Notes under the pieces: model-generated
The model's database searches: none
Seen by the model: the letters and a program-made list of their open reading frames with translations, nothing else
Told to the model about the DNA's origin: nothing
In this document: positions 22,875-35,689 of the stretch, piece by piece
How the letters are laid out: every line of letters starts with the position of its first letter
How positions within the stretch are numbered: position 1 is the first letter of the stretch
Assembly (NCBI GenBank): GCA_023935145.1
Contig: CM043700.1
Coordinates: 99,056,400 to 99,120,399, forward strand
From: Bretschneidera sinensis
Lineage: Eukaryota > Streptophyta > Magnoliopsida > Brassicales > Akaniaceae
Length of the DNA stretch: 64,000 bases
Reading direction: 5' to 3'
Translations under genes and position numbers: made by a program

Positions 22875-23440
22875 CACCGCTAAACTTACATATTGCTAGT
22901 CCCTTAGCAATACAAAACAAAAGACTATGTTGAAACAAAATGAGAGATAAATTCATTTTCATGATATTCAAAAATTTGGGTTGTGTGTAAAACCATGATA
23001 ACCGTTCATGAGTAAGCTTATAATAAAAACACATTTTTGTATTGAAAAAGGACTTTCAAAAGCTCACGTTACTTACCTAAGGTTGGCTTAAGGCATCGCA
23101 AGTTTGATGTGTGTGTGATGAATTAGCACATATAGAATGGGGCTTCCACATGATTTTAGTGTATAGTGTTTCGGTGCCCAAACCTTTATCGAATTCCTTA
23201 TCAAAGAGAACAAAAATGGCATAATGCTTACTTCTTTTTCTTTTTCTTTTATCATGCGATCTTTGCCATGTTAAGTTCCATCGAGCTTTCTATTTGACCC
23301 TTGTAACGAGTGTTTGGCTAATGACTACCAAACCAGATGGTTTTAGGGCATTAGGTGTAAAGACACCCCTAAAGACTTACTAACTCGAGTCAAAAAGACT
23401 ATGGAACTAACAGGTTTTAATGCTTCTAAATGAAATTCTC

Positions 23441-23598
23441 ACCCTTTGACGTGAACACTCAATGCTTACTGAGGCAAGAGGCCCAGTTACTCAGTGAATT
23501 TTTTTTTATTATGATCATTAAAGGCTTACTTCCCACCTTTTGACGTGAACACTCATTGCTTACTGAGGCAAGAGGCCCAGTTACTCAGTGGAGAGTTT
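23441..23598. repeat. 94-bp direct duplication inside element A
   Basis: TTTGACGTGAACACTCA and the following GAGGCAAGAGGCCCAGTTAC occur twice, 94 bp apart (23447 and 23541). It lies in the non-coding 3' internal region, so it is a local duplication without a known role. Confidence 0.85.
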
Positions 23599-24245
23599 TT
23601 AATGATCATTAGAAGCTTTTTATTTTCTTTTTGCATGATGAACATTTTTCTTTATTTTTATTATGCCAAAGTGTTCTTTTTAACAAGTTGTCCGATTACA
23701 GTTAGGTTATGGAAACATATACAAAAGGATTATATGTCATACCCCACACCAATGCGTGTTAAATGTGCTTGTGCAAATCTGGATCAAACTCGTGAATTCT
23801 TAGGTGCCTTGAGGTAAGTAACTAAACTTTGCAAAATTCCTATTACAAGACTATGTGTTCTAACTTTTAAGCTTACTAATGAAGTGTTATCATATTTTAA
23901 ATCAACTAAAATTTTTATTACCAAATGAACATGCATTTATCTTTTCTAAAAAAAAAACTGGGACCTAGTGTATGCATGTGTTTCAAGCGTATGCGTAACA
24001 GTATCTCCCACTACCCCCAAACTTAAAATACACATTGTCCCCAATGTATGTGTGGCATGGAAAGATCTGACCTGGGAGATAGAGAACTAGGTTGCTTGCT
24101 TTGCTTGTAACACGCCCCCAAACTTGAACTGGATGCACGCACTAAGTACCTGACAAAGAAAAATAAATGTTGTTCCGAAAAATAAGAAATATAAATAATA
24201 GGCATGTAAATATAAACAAAAGTAAGAATACTAAAATGAAAAGGA

Positions 24246-24295
24246 TATGTCTGGGGTGCCTCCCATGAGCGCTAAGTTTTACGTTTTCAGCCAGA
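24246..24295 (-). other. Conserved Athila-type block shared by elements A and B (copy in A)
   Basis: The minus strand reads AAACTTAGCGCTCATGGGAG then GCACCCCA. The same block occurs in element B at 34165-34215. A GGGAGGCA(C/A)CCCA motif is usual just after the coding region of Athila-group elements. Its function is not known. Confidence 0.7.
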
Positions 24296-25075
24296 CGGGG
24301 TATCCTCTCAATGCTAATCATTAAGTGGTGCCATCGAAGAGGTACTGGGCACCAGGCGTAGGCGATTGTTGACAGTTTAAGCATCATGGTAAGTTGCTGT
24401 CCAATGTGCGCTTGATCGCACTGTGAAGTGCGCTCGATCACACTTATGGCAGAGAGTGCGTACTCAGGGGCCTTAGTGCCACTGACCTCAATGAAGGCGC
24501 TTGAGCTACATGTTTATCAAAGTCTGAACGGCTCAAGCATTCTCTATAACAGCTTCAACATTTAATCTTTTGGCAGGGAGTACTTAAAGTCCACTGCATG
24601 TGGCTCAAGTGCTCTTAATGGTGTTGCATATTGGACAGTCTGGAGTGCTAAATCTTTATCTCTTGGTTGCACTGTAATTTCATAGTGTGGTGTGACTTTG
24701 TGTCCATGTACCGTGACTGTCTGATTTCTTGTTGGCAACTGCTACAATTCCAAGTTTGGTGCCTGGACAATAGATGAGAGAAAAGTAGTATTAGTATGTG
24801 CAAGAGTTTCAAACGGAGGAGTGAACTTACTTGGATGCTTTGGATAGGCTTCAAAGTGGTGCACAGCTTCAATGATATCATCAGTAATATCTTCAGATTC
24901 TAGCTTAACATCCGAACTTGTGAAGCTATGGGTGAAGGTGGCCTCTAATGGATCAGTGTGATGGACCTGAAAAGCTTGCTTGACATCATTTTGCATCATA
25001 CATTCATTAAAACATTCATCATCATTATCGTCTTAAGGTAATTTCAACACATCACATATCTTAAATTCTATTGTC

Positions 25076-27060
25076 TCACCATTTACCGTCATACTTATAA
25101 TACCCTTTTTTCACATTAATTATTGTATCAACAGTTCTCATAAAGGGTCTTCCTAAGATGATGGGCAGAGGTATTCGCATAGGAGATTCTTCCATATCTA
25201 GTACAATAAAATCAATAGGTAAAATAAATTCAAGTACCTTTACCAGGACATTCTCAAGAATACCTCTTGGTCTTTTGATGCTTCTGTCTGCCAATTGCAA
25301 AGTGATGAATGTTGGTTGAAGCTCCCCTAAACCTAGCTTTTCAACTACTGTGTATGGCAGCAAATTGACACTTTCTCCTAAATCCAATAGTGCACGCTCA
25401 AAAAACTGGTCACCTATCTTGCAAGGAATGGTAAAACTACCTGGATCTTTTAGCTTTGGTGGTAGTTTTCTTAACAATACCGCACTTACCTCTTCAGTTA
25501 GAGCCACTGTTTCATGCTCCTGAAACTTTCTTTTATCAGTGTTGCAATCTTTTAAAAATTTAGTGTAAGCAAGGATTTGTTTAATTGCATCTAATAAGGG
25601 AATGTTAATTTCTACTTTTCTCAAAGTTTCAAAAATATCAAGCAATTTATCTTTCTTTGGCTTTACTAACCTTTGAGGGAAAGGAGGTGCATTCCACTTC
25701 TCCATTTCACTTACCTTGGATGTGGATGGTTTAGTTGGAGATGCTTGTGCTGGCTCATTAACTCCTATGATCTTACCATTTCTGAGAGTTGTAACGGCCT
25801 TCAGTTGCTGATGTCCTCCAGGATTATCCATTGTTTGGGTTGGAAATTCTCCTTGCCTTCGTCCACTGAACTCCTTAGCCATTTGGCTCATTTATGCTTC
25901 CAATCTTTGGATGGTTTGCTCATGCTTTGCAATTATTTATCTTTGCTCAGTTTGAATTTGCCTTCCATCTGCCATAAACTGTTCTTGTGACGTTATCAAT
26001 TGCCTTACCATACTCTCTAGGTCACTCTTCTTTGACTCTTGAACTGGTTGGGCTGCTTGGTGGAAGTTCCTTTGTTGTCTTTGAAGGTTCAGGGCATTTT
26101 GATTGTTGGTCTATGAGAGGTTGGGGTGGTTTCACCATCCATGATTGTAGGTATCTGCATATGCACTGTTTGGTCCCACATAGTTCGCTTGCTCGGGATC
26201 TGTAGATGAATATAAATGGCAAGTCTCAGAAGTCTGATCAAATTAAGAACATAAAGCACATACCTGGCGTTGTGTGGCTTGCGGACTTGGTGTGGCGTTC
26301 TGAGCAGTCATGGCTTTTACAAGCATATCTAGCTTCCTTTCCATAACAACTATCTGAATTGGAATTCCACCAATTGAGTTAACTTCATACATGCCCTTGC
26401 TCTTTACTCCTTGTCTCCCTCTGGATGAAAATTGTTAGGTGTGCTCACTCAATGCCTCAAACAACTCCATGGCTTCTTCACTGCTTTTCTCCATCAGCAC
26501 ACCTCCACAACCTGAATCAGCAATACCTTTATTCATGTCATTTAGACCTTCGTAAAAGGCTAGTACCAGTTCATCTTGAGGTAGGTTATGATGTGGACAT
26601 TTGTGAAGCAGCTCATTAAAGTGTCCCCATGCCTAAAAGAAAAGGTCTTCATCCCTCTGTTGGAAATATTGAATCTCCTTCCTCATTTGTCTCGTCTTTT
26701 GAGCTGGGAAGAACTTTCTTAGGAACTTACTGGCCAACTCTTCCCAAGTGTGGATAGAAACTGCAGGCAATGAATTGTACCACAGTTTAGCATTATCTTT
26801 TAAGAAAAAAGGGAAAAGAATTAACCTTATTCCTTCTTGGTCTAAGTCTCAGATGTGCTGGAACTTGCAAAGATTGACGAACTCTCGAAGGTGCAAGCGT
26901 GGATCCTCATTAGGTGTACCCCTAAAGTGAGTTAGTGCACTTAGTATCTGCGGAGATATATAGTAATTGCCTTCCGCCTCAGGTTGATACACAGTGCACG
27001 ATGGCTGATCGAGGTTCCGTGGGATGAAGGATTGCTTTATCGGCCTTCACTCAGGTGGTT
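25076..27060 (-). pseudogene. Element A gag-protease
   Basis: The best-preserved part is 25076-25891, 271 codons with no stop. It includes AVTTLRNGK, PPFPQRLVKPKKDKL, VALTEEVSAVLLRKLPPKLK and DPGSFTIPCKIG. It ends with the aspartic-protease region LLDLGESVNLLPY, then LQLADRSIKRPRGI and PIILGRPFMRT. These are hallmarks of Athila-type gag-protease, in which the protease motif reads DLG rather than DTG. Further upstream, to about 27060, the capsid part is scattered over several frames with many stops. RT should follow the protease but is absent; the next recognisable sequence is a non-coding 3' region. Confidence 0.85.
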
Positions 27061-27504
27061 GCTGATTTTTGATCTGTTCAGCCATTTGTATTTCTTCCTC
27101 AATTCCTCTTTCTACCTCTTCTGTTTTATCTCTAAGTCTTTGTCTAATAGTCCGCTCAAGCTCGGTATCAAGGGGAAAGAATCAAGGATGCTTGGATCGG
27201 GGTCCGTGCATGAATCGGTGGCAGTTACGTAAGTGCAGCAGTCAAACACTGCTGCTCGGGTAACTCTCTACCTCAATTGCGCTCGATCACATAAGAGGGT
27301 GCACTCGATCGCAAGTGGCACATAAAGCTCTCCTGGAGTACCTGAAACAGAGAAGAAGGAAATTGATTAGGGTTTTAATGAAACAAAGAATAAGATAGAA
27401 ACATAAACTTAAAAATTTTCTTTAAATAGGAATAGAATAGAATAAAAAGAAATAAAAATAATTAAACTAAACAAAAAATTAATTCTAAAAAAAATTTAGT
27501 GCAA

Positions 27505-27522
27505 TCCCCGGCAACGACGCCA
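27505..27522 (-). promoter_or_regulatory. Primer-binding site of element A
   Basis: TGGCGTCGTTGCCGGGGA on the minus strand lies six bases inside the 5' LTR. It is the tRNA-primer site type common in Athila-like elements and differs by one base from the site in element B. Confidence 0.85.
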
Positions 27523-27528
27523 AAAACT

Positions 27529-28800
27529 TGTTGGGATGGTTATCTACCTAAATAAATATGCAAATAACCGTACTAGTTTTACTTACAAGTGCACAAGGTC
27601 AATGGTAGTATAGTGTGCAAGTGCGAGATCATTCCACAGGGATTGGTGAATTTCGTTTTAAAATTAGTTTCTTCAAAGTAAAAAGAGAAATAACTGTTGA
27701 TTGTGAGTGAATAATAATAATGAGAACATAGAACTACGATATCCACCACTAATTATACTTTCCCACTAAGTAAGGTGCCAATGCTCTAGCTTCATCATGA
27801 ATATTTAATGGTTTCCAACCTAAGGGCTTGGCCCACACCTTAGGCTATTGATCTCCCTATGCAACGAGTTAGGCATAGTGTATACTCTAACTCTTTTCTC
27901 TCTTAAGAGATTCAACATAGGTGTATACTGAGTTGTTCTTTAAGAGAGCATGAGGGCTGTGGAGATCGACAACCACACGGGACCTAGGGCTTGGTCCGCT
28001 CCCGGTTTTCCATGTTGATTATCCTGAGAATCCGATGTGGATATCTCTTGTTACTAATGTCGAACCCAGGACTCGGTCATCCAAATTAATTCGACTAACT
28101 TATCTATACCACATGCATACGTTGATCAAACACACACATATAAGGAATTTAAATACAAACAGGCATTAATCAAGTTAAACATTCTAACAAGGCTATAGCA
28201 AAGGTAATTAATGAATAAATATGTGGAAAAGCATAACTAGGGCTTCAATTGAGCCCTATAAGAGTTTAGTTACACATGCTAGTTAAAATAAACATTCTAG
28301 ACATAATGAAATAAAACTGAAGAAGACTCGGGAGACGAGTCGTCAATTCCTCTCCTAAGCTTGCAACTTCAAGTCTAAAACAAAAGGTTTGGTTTATGTG
28401 TTTCACAGAGCTATTTATAGGGTCCTTAGGGTGTCCCGAAACCCTAATTTCCTATTTGGAATCCGGAGACTTCTTTCCATATCTGGCTTTGTCACCTCTG
28501 GAGTGTTTGCACTTGATCATATTTGAGATGTGCTCGAGTGCATGTGTGCGCTCGAGCCTTCTTCAAGTGCGCTCATGTGCCTGTGCGCTCGATCTCAAAG
28601 GAGGTGCGCTCGAGTGCACCTTGCTGGATGGCAGAACTTGACTTTTACTCCTAAAAGCTCCAAAATATCACCTTTTTGTCCAAGTCATGTGACAAACACA
28701 TAAAACACGAAAATGAAGTAGAATCTACTGAAATAGATAAATAAAAAGTCTAACAAGCGTAAATTAAGGGGCTTAAATATGACTATTTAAGCACTTATCA
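27529..28800 (-). repeat. 5' LTR of element A
   Basis: 1272 bp, the partner of 21603-22874, ending exactly at the GATAG duplication. It includes the same GTGCGCTCGA motif cluster near 28528-28625. Confidence 0.95.
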
Positions 28801-28805
28801 GATAG

Positions 28806-29340
28806 TAGTTAGCTCCTCCATGGGTCGACCCCGCGGGGTTTTTACCTCATCTCTAAAGTCTTCCACTTCGAAGGGCAAGACCTCTATTCTTTTTCCTCTT
28901 CTCATGGCATTCAGATAACAGGACATGGAGACATGCTGGTTTCCTTTGACTTTATCTACTTCATCGTCAGTGGTGAACTTTATTTTCAAATGGTAGGTGG
29001 AAACGACTGCCTTCAGTTTGTTGAGAGTGGGTCTGTCGAGGATTACTTTATAGGACGACGATCGTTTGACTACCAGGAAAGTAGTCTGCAAAGTAGTAGT
29101 GCGTGGAGCCGTCCCTATGGTGATCGAGAGAACTATGCTGCCTTCGGCTCACACTAGAGTCCCTGAGAAGCTATACAGAGGGGTGGAGATCGGCTCTAAC
29201 TGACTATCTTTCAACCGCATCTACTGAAAAGCATCATAGAATAAGATTTTCATTGAACTCCCGTTATCCACTAAGATACATCTGACATCATGGTTGGCTA
29301 TAAGAAGAGAGACTACCATGGCATCATTGTGTGGGGTTTG
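28806..29340 (-). pseudogene. Element C protease region
   Basis: The minus strand gives VDNGSSMKILF-like sequence near 29250, GTAPRTTTLQTTFLVV and SYKVILDRPTLNKLKAV with STYHLKIKF. This is the Tat-type aspartic protease and its C-terminal flank. Protease processes the gag-pol polyprotein. It is separated from RT by element A. Confidence 0.78.
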
Positions 29341-30972
29341 TACTTTATCCAGGTCTTCGTCCGTGAAGGTGATCGTCTAGTCTGTCTTCCTTCATTTTTT
29401 AGTCATGCTGAGGAAAGTAACAGACTTGGCGTACGCTTTGCTATTATGTCTCAAGTTGCCTCTAACGCGTTAGGCCGCCACAGATTGTTTTGATAATTCT
29501 GGTGACTGTGACTTCTTGATCTCCCTGGTTGAGTTCTTCTCGGTTCGGCCTTGGACACTTCCGGGGAGCTCGATGCTCTCAGCTCTGATTAGAAGGACGT
29601 TCGGGGCTCTTTTTAGATCAGTCGACCATTCTTCCTTACCGTGATTTGGTAAACTCCTTCAAATGCCCTTGATTGATAAGAGCCTCAATCTATTATTTCA
29701 GAGCGTGCCTATTGTTTTTATGGAATCGACACCACTTGCTCTGATCTCCATTGAGACGTTGTGGCTTCTAGGACTACTGGAGGATTGTCTTATCCTGAAG
29801 CTGTATCAGGACATGGTTCTGGATGCGTTGAGAGGAGTAAAACTTTCAAAATGGGTGGCGGCTTTATACCTGTCCTCGTGGTGGGGTTTTTTGGTCGTCC
29901 CACCATGAAGGTCACTGGTGCCTTCCTTCCCTTTCTTTTTGAAAAGCTTGATCATCTTCTGCTAACATATATTTCTCTACTCGAGCCAAGACCTCATTCA
30001 TGTCTTTGGACGGTCACTTGGTGAGCTTGGAGCTAAAGATTCTGGATCTCAATCTATTTTTGAATGCTAGCATCTGAACGTTGGGGTCGAGTTCAGGGAT
30101 CTCCTAAACGGCAGCGTTGAACCTTGAGATGTAGGCTTGAAGCTTTTCCCCTCAATGCTGAATAATGTTGAATAGGCTTTCCGAAGTCCTTAGGTCCCTT
30201 GCTGTTGAAAAAGTGGGAAGCAAAGACATAGCTGAGCTCTTTGAAAGTGTCGATGCTTCTTGGCTTCAACCAGGAATACCACATGCCAGCAGCTTTCTCA
30301 AGTGTCAGTGGAAACACTTGGTATATAACCGGATTGAAGTGCCGATGCAACATTATGGTAGTCTTATAATGCTAGAAATAATCCAAGGGATTTGTCGAGC
30401 CGTCATAGGGCTTGATTTGCGACATTCAAAAATTTGGTGGGAGTGAAACTTTGAGGGCTTCCTATGTGAATGGTGGGTCCTGGACACTGAATTCATCCAA
30501 TATGCTACAATCGTGACATCTGAAGGCTTCATTGATTATTTCTTCCATATCCTTAATCCGTTTGTCTAGACCAAGGTTATTTTTTGAGGAAAAGCCTCCT
30601 CTAGATTTACCAGCACGAGGTGGCAAAGACTCCGCAGTGGAACAATTGTCGATGGGGAACCCATCACTAGAAGGGCTAGCTTGCTGGGGGTGTGATGAGG
30701 AGATGGGGGTGAGGGCTATTGACCCCCTCTTCGGACCTCAGTGGCTAGATCTGTCACTAAGCAAGAGAGCTCTAGGAACTGTGCTTGAATGATTAGAATA
30801 AGGAGATGCACCAAGGCAGCTACTCAGAGATTTTCGAGCGGATTGATCTCTGTGCGGCGAGGACACTGTGTTCTCGGAAGGGTTCATGGGTCACAGCCAG
30901 AGGTCATATTCAAACACAGTGGGGAATTTTAAGCTAGATCACTGGCTATGGGAACTATTTTGTGTCGGTGCG

Positions 30973-32613
30973 TGATTACACCCAAAGTATAACATGGTTA
31001 TTGTAGTACGGTTTTGGGGTGTCGATTCCACAGGGAAACAAGTTAAGTACAAAGGAAAATGTGTGAACCTTAAAACGAACGATAAAAGTTACACGAAAGA
31101 TTTTTGGATTTTGATGGTGAAATAATGTAAGAAAATTTGCGTAAATATAAAGGAAATATAAATAAGAAATAACAAGGTTCCGGGAATCCTCCTTAGGTTC
31201 GTTCCCTATTTCCACTCTTGATTCAATTGATTTTATCTCGATTGCAAGTTTCACATCCCAAACAAGCAATCGGAATATATTCAATCAAGCACATTTATAA
31301 CTCTAATATAATTGCTACAAATTACTCATTGATTTTGGTTCAAGCACACATGACCGATCTTAAAAATTATCAAGAAACGACAATATATCTTAAAAGACAA
31401 TATCGCAGTAATGGACAATCAATAAAATAAATCTACCAGAATCAATCACATCCAAACAACCTCAAACGAAGAGAAGGATGCAATCACCGGATTAAGAGAG
31501 TCTAAAAGAAGAAGAATAAAAAGTACATCTATCACATTAACTCAAATCCTTCTTACTTAATCAATGAATAATTTACAAACAATATTCAACAATAAATCCG
31601 TACAACTGAATCAAGAATAGGAAATAAGGAACAATAAATCCCTAAGGATTCATCCTTTTCCCTTGTATGAAGACTAGTTGGCCATGGAAATCAAGGTGGA
31701 AGAACAATAAGGATGCTCTCCCCTTGATTTGGCCATGAAGTTCAAGGTGGAAGAACAATATGGATGTTCTCCCCTTGATTTGCAGCCAAAGAAAACTTGG
31801 AAAGAAAATGGAAGAATGCTGGATTTGGATCCCTTGGATCCTCTCTTTTTTCTCTCTTCCTTGCTTTCTCTCTTCAATTCTTTGAATGCCCGGCTGCACA
31901 CTCCTTAAGGAGTTATTTATAGATTACAAGTAGTAGCTAGGGGTAATTTGGTCTTGGAAAAATGGCACTTGCTCGCCCTAATCAGGTCAAGAGGCGAGTG
32001 GGCCGTGCTGTGCGTCTGGGCCTGCTGTGCTGGCCTGAATTGTTTCCACTAAAACTGCCATAACTTTCTCTAGAAAAATCCTTTTTATGAACCGTAAAAT
32101 TATCCAGAAAATAGACTTCCGGATATTTCTAAGAATATATGGTTCATCTCCTGGTTCTTCCTACATCAATACAGTTTAATCTGAAAAGGTGATTGATCTG
32201 TACGAGAAATTCTGGCAATTTAGTGTCAGCTTGTATGCAGAAGTGCACACACTAGTGTGCCTACCCTTAACTTGCTCCAAAGTGATGCACACACTTGTGT
32301 GCAGTCTTTTGACTCAATGTACTTTATTACTCCAATCTTGGTTTAGACGAAAATCATTTTTAAATCATATTTGGATATGTCTAAACCTTGAACAAATACC
32401 AACATCAACATGCAAGAACTTTTGGTGCTTTAAAAATAGATTGCTTTATCATCTCTTTTGGACTCAAAGCACCTGAAAATGCATCAAAATAGATCAACGA
32501 TCCAAAAAGAATACTTTAGAATTGTTAAGGCAAAAACGAGTAATAAAACCCTAGATCAACCTTAGCATGCTAACAAATAAGCATTGTTTAGATGCATTTT
32601 ATGGTTCTTATCA
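30973..32613 (-). repeat. 3' LTR of element B
   Basis: 1641 bp and collinear with 36282-37924. Over the first 155 bases I count seven differences by eye; the remainder is closer. Hydrophobic frames shared with the partner LTR are a consequence of LTR identity, not genes. Confidence 0.95.
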
Positions 32614-34164
32614 CAACTCCCTACTAGCTTATTGCTAGTCCCTAGCAATTCAAGCGCTAGACAATAGATGAATTCTTTATTTAGAAATCAAAGCAAAATA
32701 CAGCAATGTTGGCGTTAACCAAGAGCGATTCAAAAATCTTTGTCTCAAAAATCATGCATAACATACAGCATATAGAATCATTAAACATCACTCAAGTCCA
32801 AGAATAATCCAAATGTCAATCTTAGAATCGTTATCGACTCTTAACATCCATCTTACCACAATACATTAATCCGAACACCCAGATGATTTTATGCACAACG
32901 TAGCATGAATAGAAGTCTTGGCCTCTAAAAACATATTAAATTGTGTGACATCAATCACAAATCAAGCTCCATATGCTCACTTTTCAAATCACTCTCCACT
33001 ATATAGAAAAATCACACTTCATCGGATCAATAGGTCTTTAATAAGCTTGCAACGTTAGGCTAGGGTAAAGGTCAAGAAAGAACGGGAAAGTTTAAACAAA
33101 TAAAAGAACTAAGTCTCTTAATTTAAACACAACCACTTTAAGCACAAGATAACCTTACTTCAACACCCAACTCTTTCAACCATTTTTCGAGCATTTCTCG
33201 CAATAAATCACCATTTTTTTTTTCTTTTCTTCTTTCTTTGCCATAATTTATTTTTTCTCTTTTTTTTTCTTTTCCACAACCCCCAACTTATCTCTTTTAA
33301 TGTACTTTGGTTATGGTAGTAATATTTTCTCATATTTCCACCCTTACTCCTTTTAAGTGCTTCTCACAACATGTGTATAACTAAGTTCTTTTAAAAGAGA
33401 GGTAAGGATAAAATATTTTTAGGCTCATAAAGGTAAGTAAATGGTTTATCGAAAGAAACAAGGTTCAATTTTTCTTTTCAAGAAAAATGCTTAAATAGGT
33501 GACTAGCGATAAATATAACAAGGGTAACTTTAAAAATGCTCAAACGGTCCAAAAATGGCCTACATCATATCCTAAGTAGTGTGCATTCTATGATTTTCAC
33601 CTCAAGTGATTATCAAGTAAGTTCAAGAGCTTGTAGAGACCGCAAAAGTATTCACAAAACAACCGCGCATAAAACTTATCCAAATGCTTTAGACTAATCA
33701 TGCAATCTTACCATAAACCAGAGTCTCAAACCAAAGAAAAATTGACACTTAATTTATTCTCAAAAGCGAAGCAAGATTTAACTTCTTCTAAATGTTATAT
33801 GCTATCTCGATTAAGCTCATATCATTGACATGTGAATTAACTTCAAGGCTAACATAAAGCATACTAAAAACAAACAAAAAGGTAAAATGACACCAAGCAG
33901 TTCAATGAAAAACATAAAAAACAGGAATATGTTTCCTCCACCCCCAACTTAAAGTAGGCATTGTCCTCTATGTGAAAGCAAAAGATAAGGAAACTCCCTT
34001 TGTAGCCAAAAGTGCACAGAAGCTGAAAATTGTGCACCACCATTTGAACTGCTTCGTATAATTGTCCCTGAAAAAGAAATATGAAAGTAAAACTGGAAAA
34101 CAGCAAAATACTAATAATAAACAAGAAAAAGAATTATGAAAAACAATAACAATAAAAATAAAAG

Positions 34165-34215
34165 GATATGCTATGGGGTGCCTCCCATGAGCGCTAAGTT
34201 TTACGTCTTCAGCCA
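34165..34215 (-). other. Conserved Athila-type block shared by elements A and B (copy in B)
   Basis: It matches 24246-24295 in element A almost base for base (minus: AAACTTAGCGCTCATGGGAG then GCACCCCA). It lies downstream of the coding region in both. Confidence 0.7.
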
Positions 34216-34783
34216 GACACTCTTATTCCCTCCTAGACAAACATGAGTTGACTGCACCAACAATTGCTTTACTGTTAAATTTGCTGCTTGTGTGCTTTGG
34301 AGAGACCTTAAAGATGTCATCAGTAACATCTGCAGATTTTGGCTCGATATATGCTCCCGTGAAGCCATGGGTGAGGGTATATACTTGGTGGTTGTCGTCC
34401 ACATCCTCTGATTTGTTCGGTGTTGAGATGTGTAACAACTTACCACTAAGTGTCTCAATGGTATTCACCTCCTCTTTCTTCTGTTGTGTTTGGTGCTGAC
34501 CATAGGATGTGGACTGAGCTTGAAAAATGAACTTACCTCGCTCAGTCACACTCAAGTAGCTCGTCAGCTTGGACACTTGGCTCTTTATCTCTTTATGTTC
34601 TTCAACAACCTGCAAAATTAAAGATTCAAGCCTTTGATTTGTCCCCTGTGCTTCAATAAAAGCATGTAATGTGTCTTCTAAAGAACTCCTAGAAGATATA
34701 GGTGCATGATATGGTTCAGGATATGGTGCAGGGGGTTGTGCAATTTGCTAGTTTTCAGACTTCCAGCTGAAATTGGGGTGATT

Positions 34784-35689
34784 TCACCGTCCCGGATTAG
34801 AAGTGTTAGAGAAGGGTGTAGAAGGCTTCGTGTACATGCCTAGGGCATTAAATTGTTCCTTATACATCCCTCTCATATCAACAAATGTGGGGCACTCTTG
34901 GGCGAGATGGTCTACCCCGCCACACACAAAACATGGTTCAAAATATTTTGCATGATTAACCACGTGTGTTGCCTTTAAGCTCTTAGTCTTTAATAGCTCT
35001 AGTTCCCTAGTGAGCATCTCGACCTTGGCCTTAAGGTTATCCTCTTCCCTAAGATGGTAAATTCCACCACCATTTGGGTGCTCTATAGGTCGTGACCTAT
35101 TTGTGCTTTCAGTAGCACTAGGTCCAGTCCAAGTGTGAGCTTTTTCAGCAAGCTCATTGAGGTACTCTATGGCCTCATCAGAATCTTTCTCCAAGAACCC
35201 ACCATTACACATCATCTCTACAAATTGGCGTTCTCTATAGGTAAGACCCTCATAGAAATAGCTCACTAAACGCCAATTCTCATACCCATAGTGAGGGCAC
35301 ATACTCAATAACTCTTTAAATCTCTCCCAAGACTGATACAAAGTCTCGCTGTCCTTTTGTGCAAATGTAGAGATTTTTCTTTTTAAAGCATTGGTCTTGT
35401 GTTGGGGAAAGTATTTATTAAAGAAAATTCGAGTCATCTCAGTCCACGACCCAATGGATTGTGGTCTTAGTGAGTATAGCCAACTCTTAGCTCTATCCTT
35501 CAAAGTGAAAGGAAAGAACTTAAGCCTAACAATGTCATCGGTTTCATCGTGACTCTGAAAAGTCGCGACTACTTCCTCAAACTCTTTAATGTGCACATAT
35601 GGGTTTTCGTTATCCAAGCCATGAAAAGTAGGGAGTAATTGAATCATCCCTGATTTAAAATCTAGTTGGTGAGTATTGGCTGGAAACAT
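34784..35689 (-). CDS. Element B gag protein, 301 codons open
   Basis: This is a long open frame in an otherwise decayed block. It starts MFPANTHQLDFKSGMIQLLP and has the capsid motifs FHGLDNENPYVHIKEFEE, LKFFPFTLKDRAKSWLYSL, SIGSWTEMTRIFFNKYFP and ESFYQ-like SETLYQSWERFKELL. It ends with a CCHC zinc knuckle, CFVCGGVDHLAQEC (Cys-X2-Cys-X4-His-X4-Cys). Gag packages retrotransposon RNA. More gag-like sequence (KSQVSKLTSYLSV, 34223-34615) lies downstream in another frame. The upstream N-terminus may extend past 35689 after a stop. The intact frame fits selection for, or recent use of, gag in an element that lacks pol. Confidence 0.85.
   Translation of the reverse strand: MFPANTHQLDFKSGMIQLLPTFHGLDNENPYVHIKEFEEVVATFQSHDETDDIVRLKFFPFTLKDRAKSWLYSLRPQSIGSWTEMTRIFFNKYFPQHKTNALKRKISTFAQKDSETLYQSWERFKELLSMCPHYGYENWRLVSYFYEGLTYRERQFVEMMCNGGFLEKDSDEAIEYLNELAEKAHTWTGPSATESTNRSRPIEHPNGGGIYHLREEDNLKAKVEMLTRELELLKTKSLKATHVVNHAKYFEPCFVCGGVDHLAQECPTFVDMRGMYKEQFNALGMYTKPSTPFSNTSNPGR

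Larger units (their letters stand above)
21603..28800 (-). mobile_element. Element A: Athila-related gag-protease-only LTR retrotransposon
   Basis: Two 1272-bp LTRs (21603-22874 and 27529-28800) are bounded by the exact duplication GATAG (21598-21602 and 28801-28805). The element is 7198 bp. On the minus strand the LTRs start TGATAAGTGC and end CCCAACA. A primer-binding site TGGCGTCGTTGCCGGGGA (27505-27522) lies next to the 5' LTR. Inside are a degenerate gag and a protease domain but no reverse transcriptase, RNase H or integrase. It must have moved with enzymes supplied by an autonomous relative. It interrupts pol of element C between protease and RT. Confidence 0.93.

Noticed and set aside
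22471..28641. Plus-strand frames of 81 codons repeated at 22471-22716 and 28396-28641
   Set aside because: They lie at the same position in the two LTRs of element A and are duplicates created by the LTR pair, not genes.
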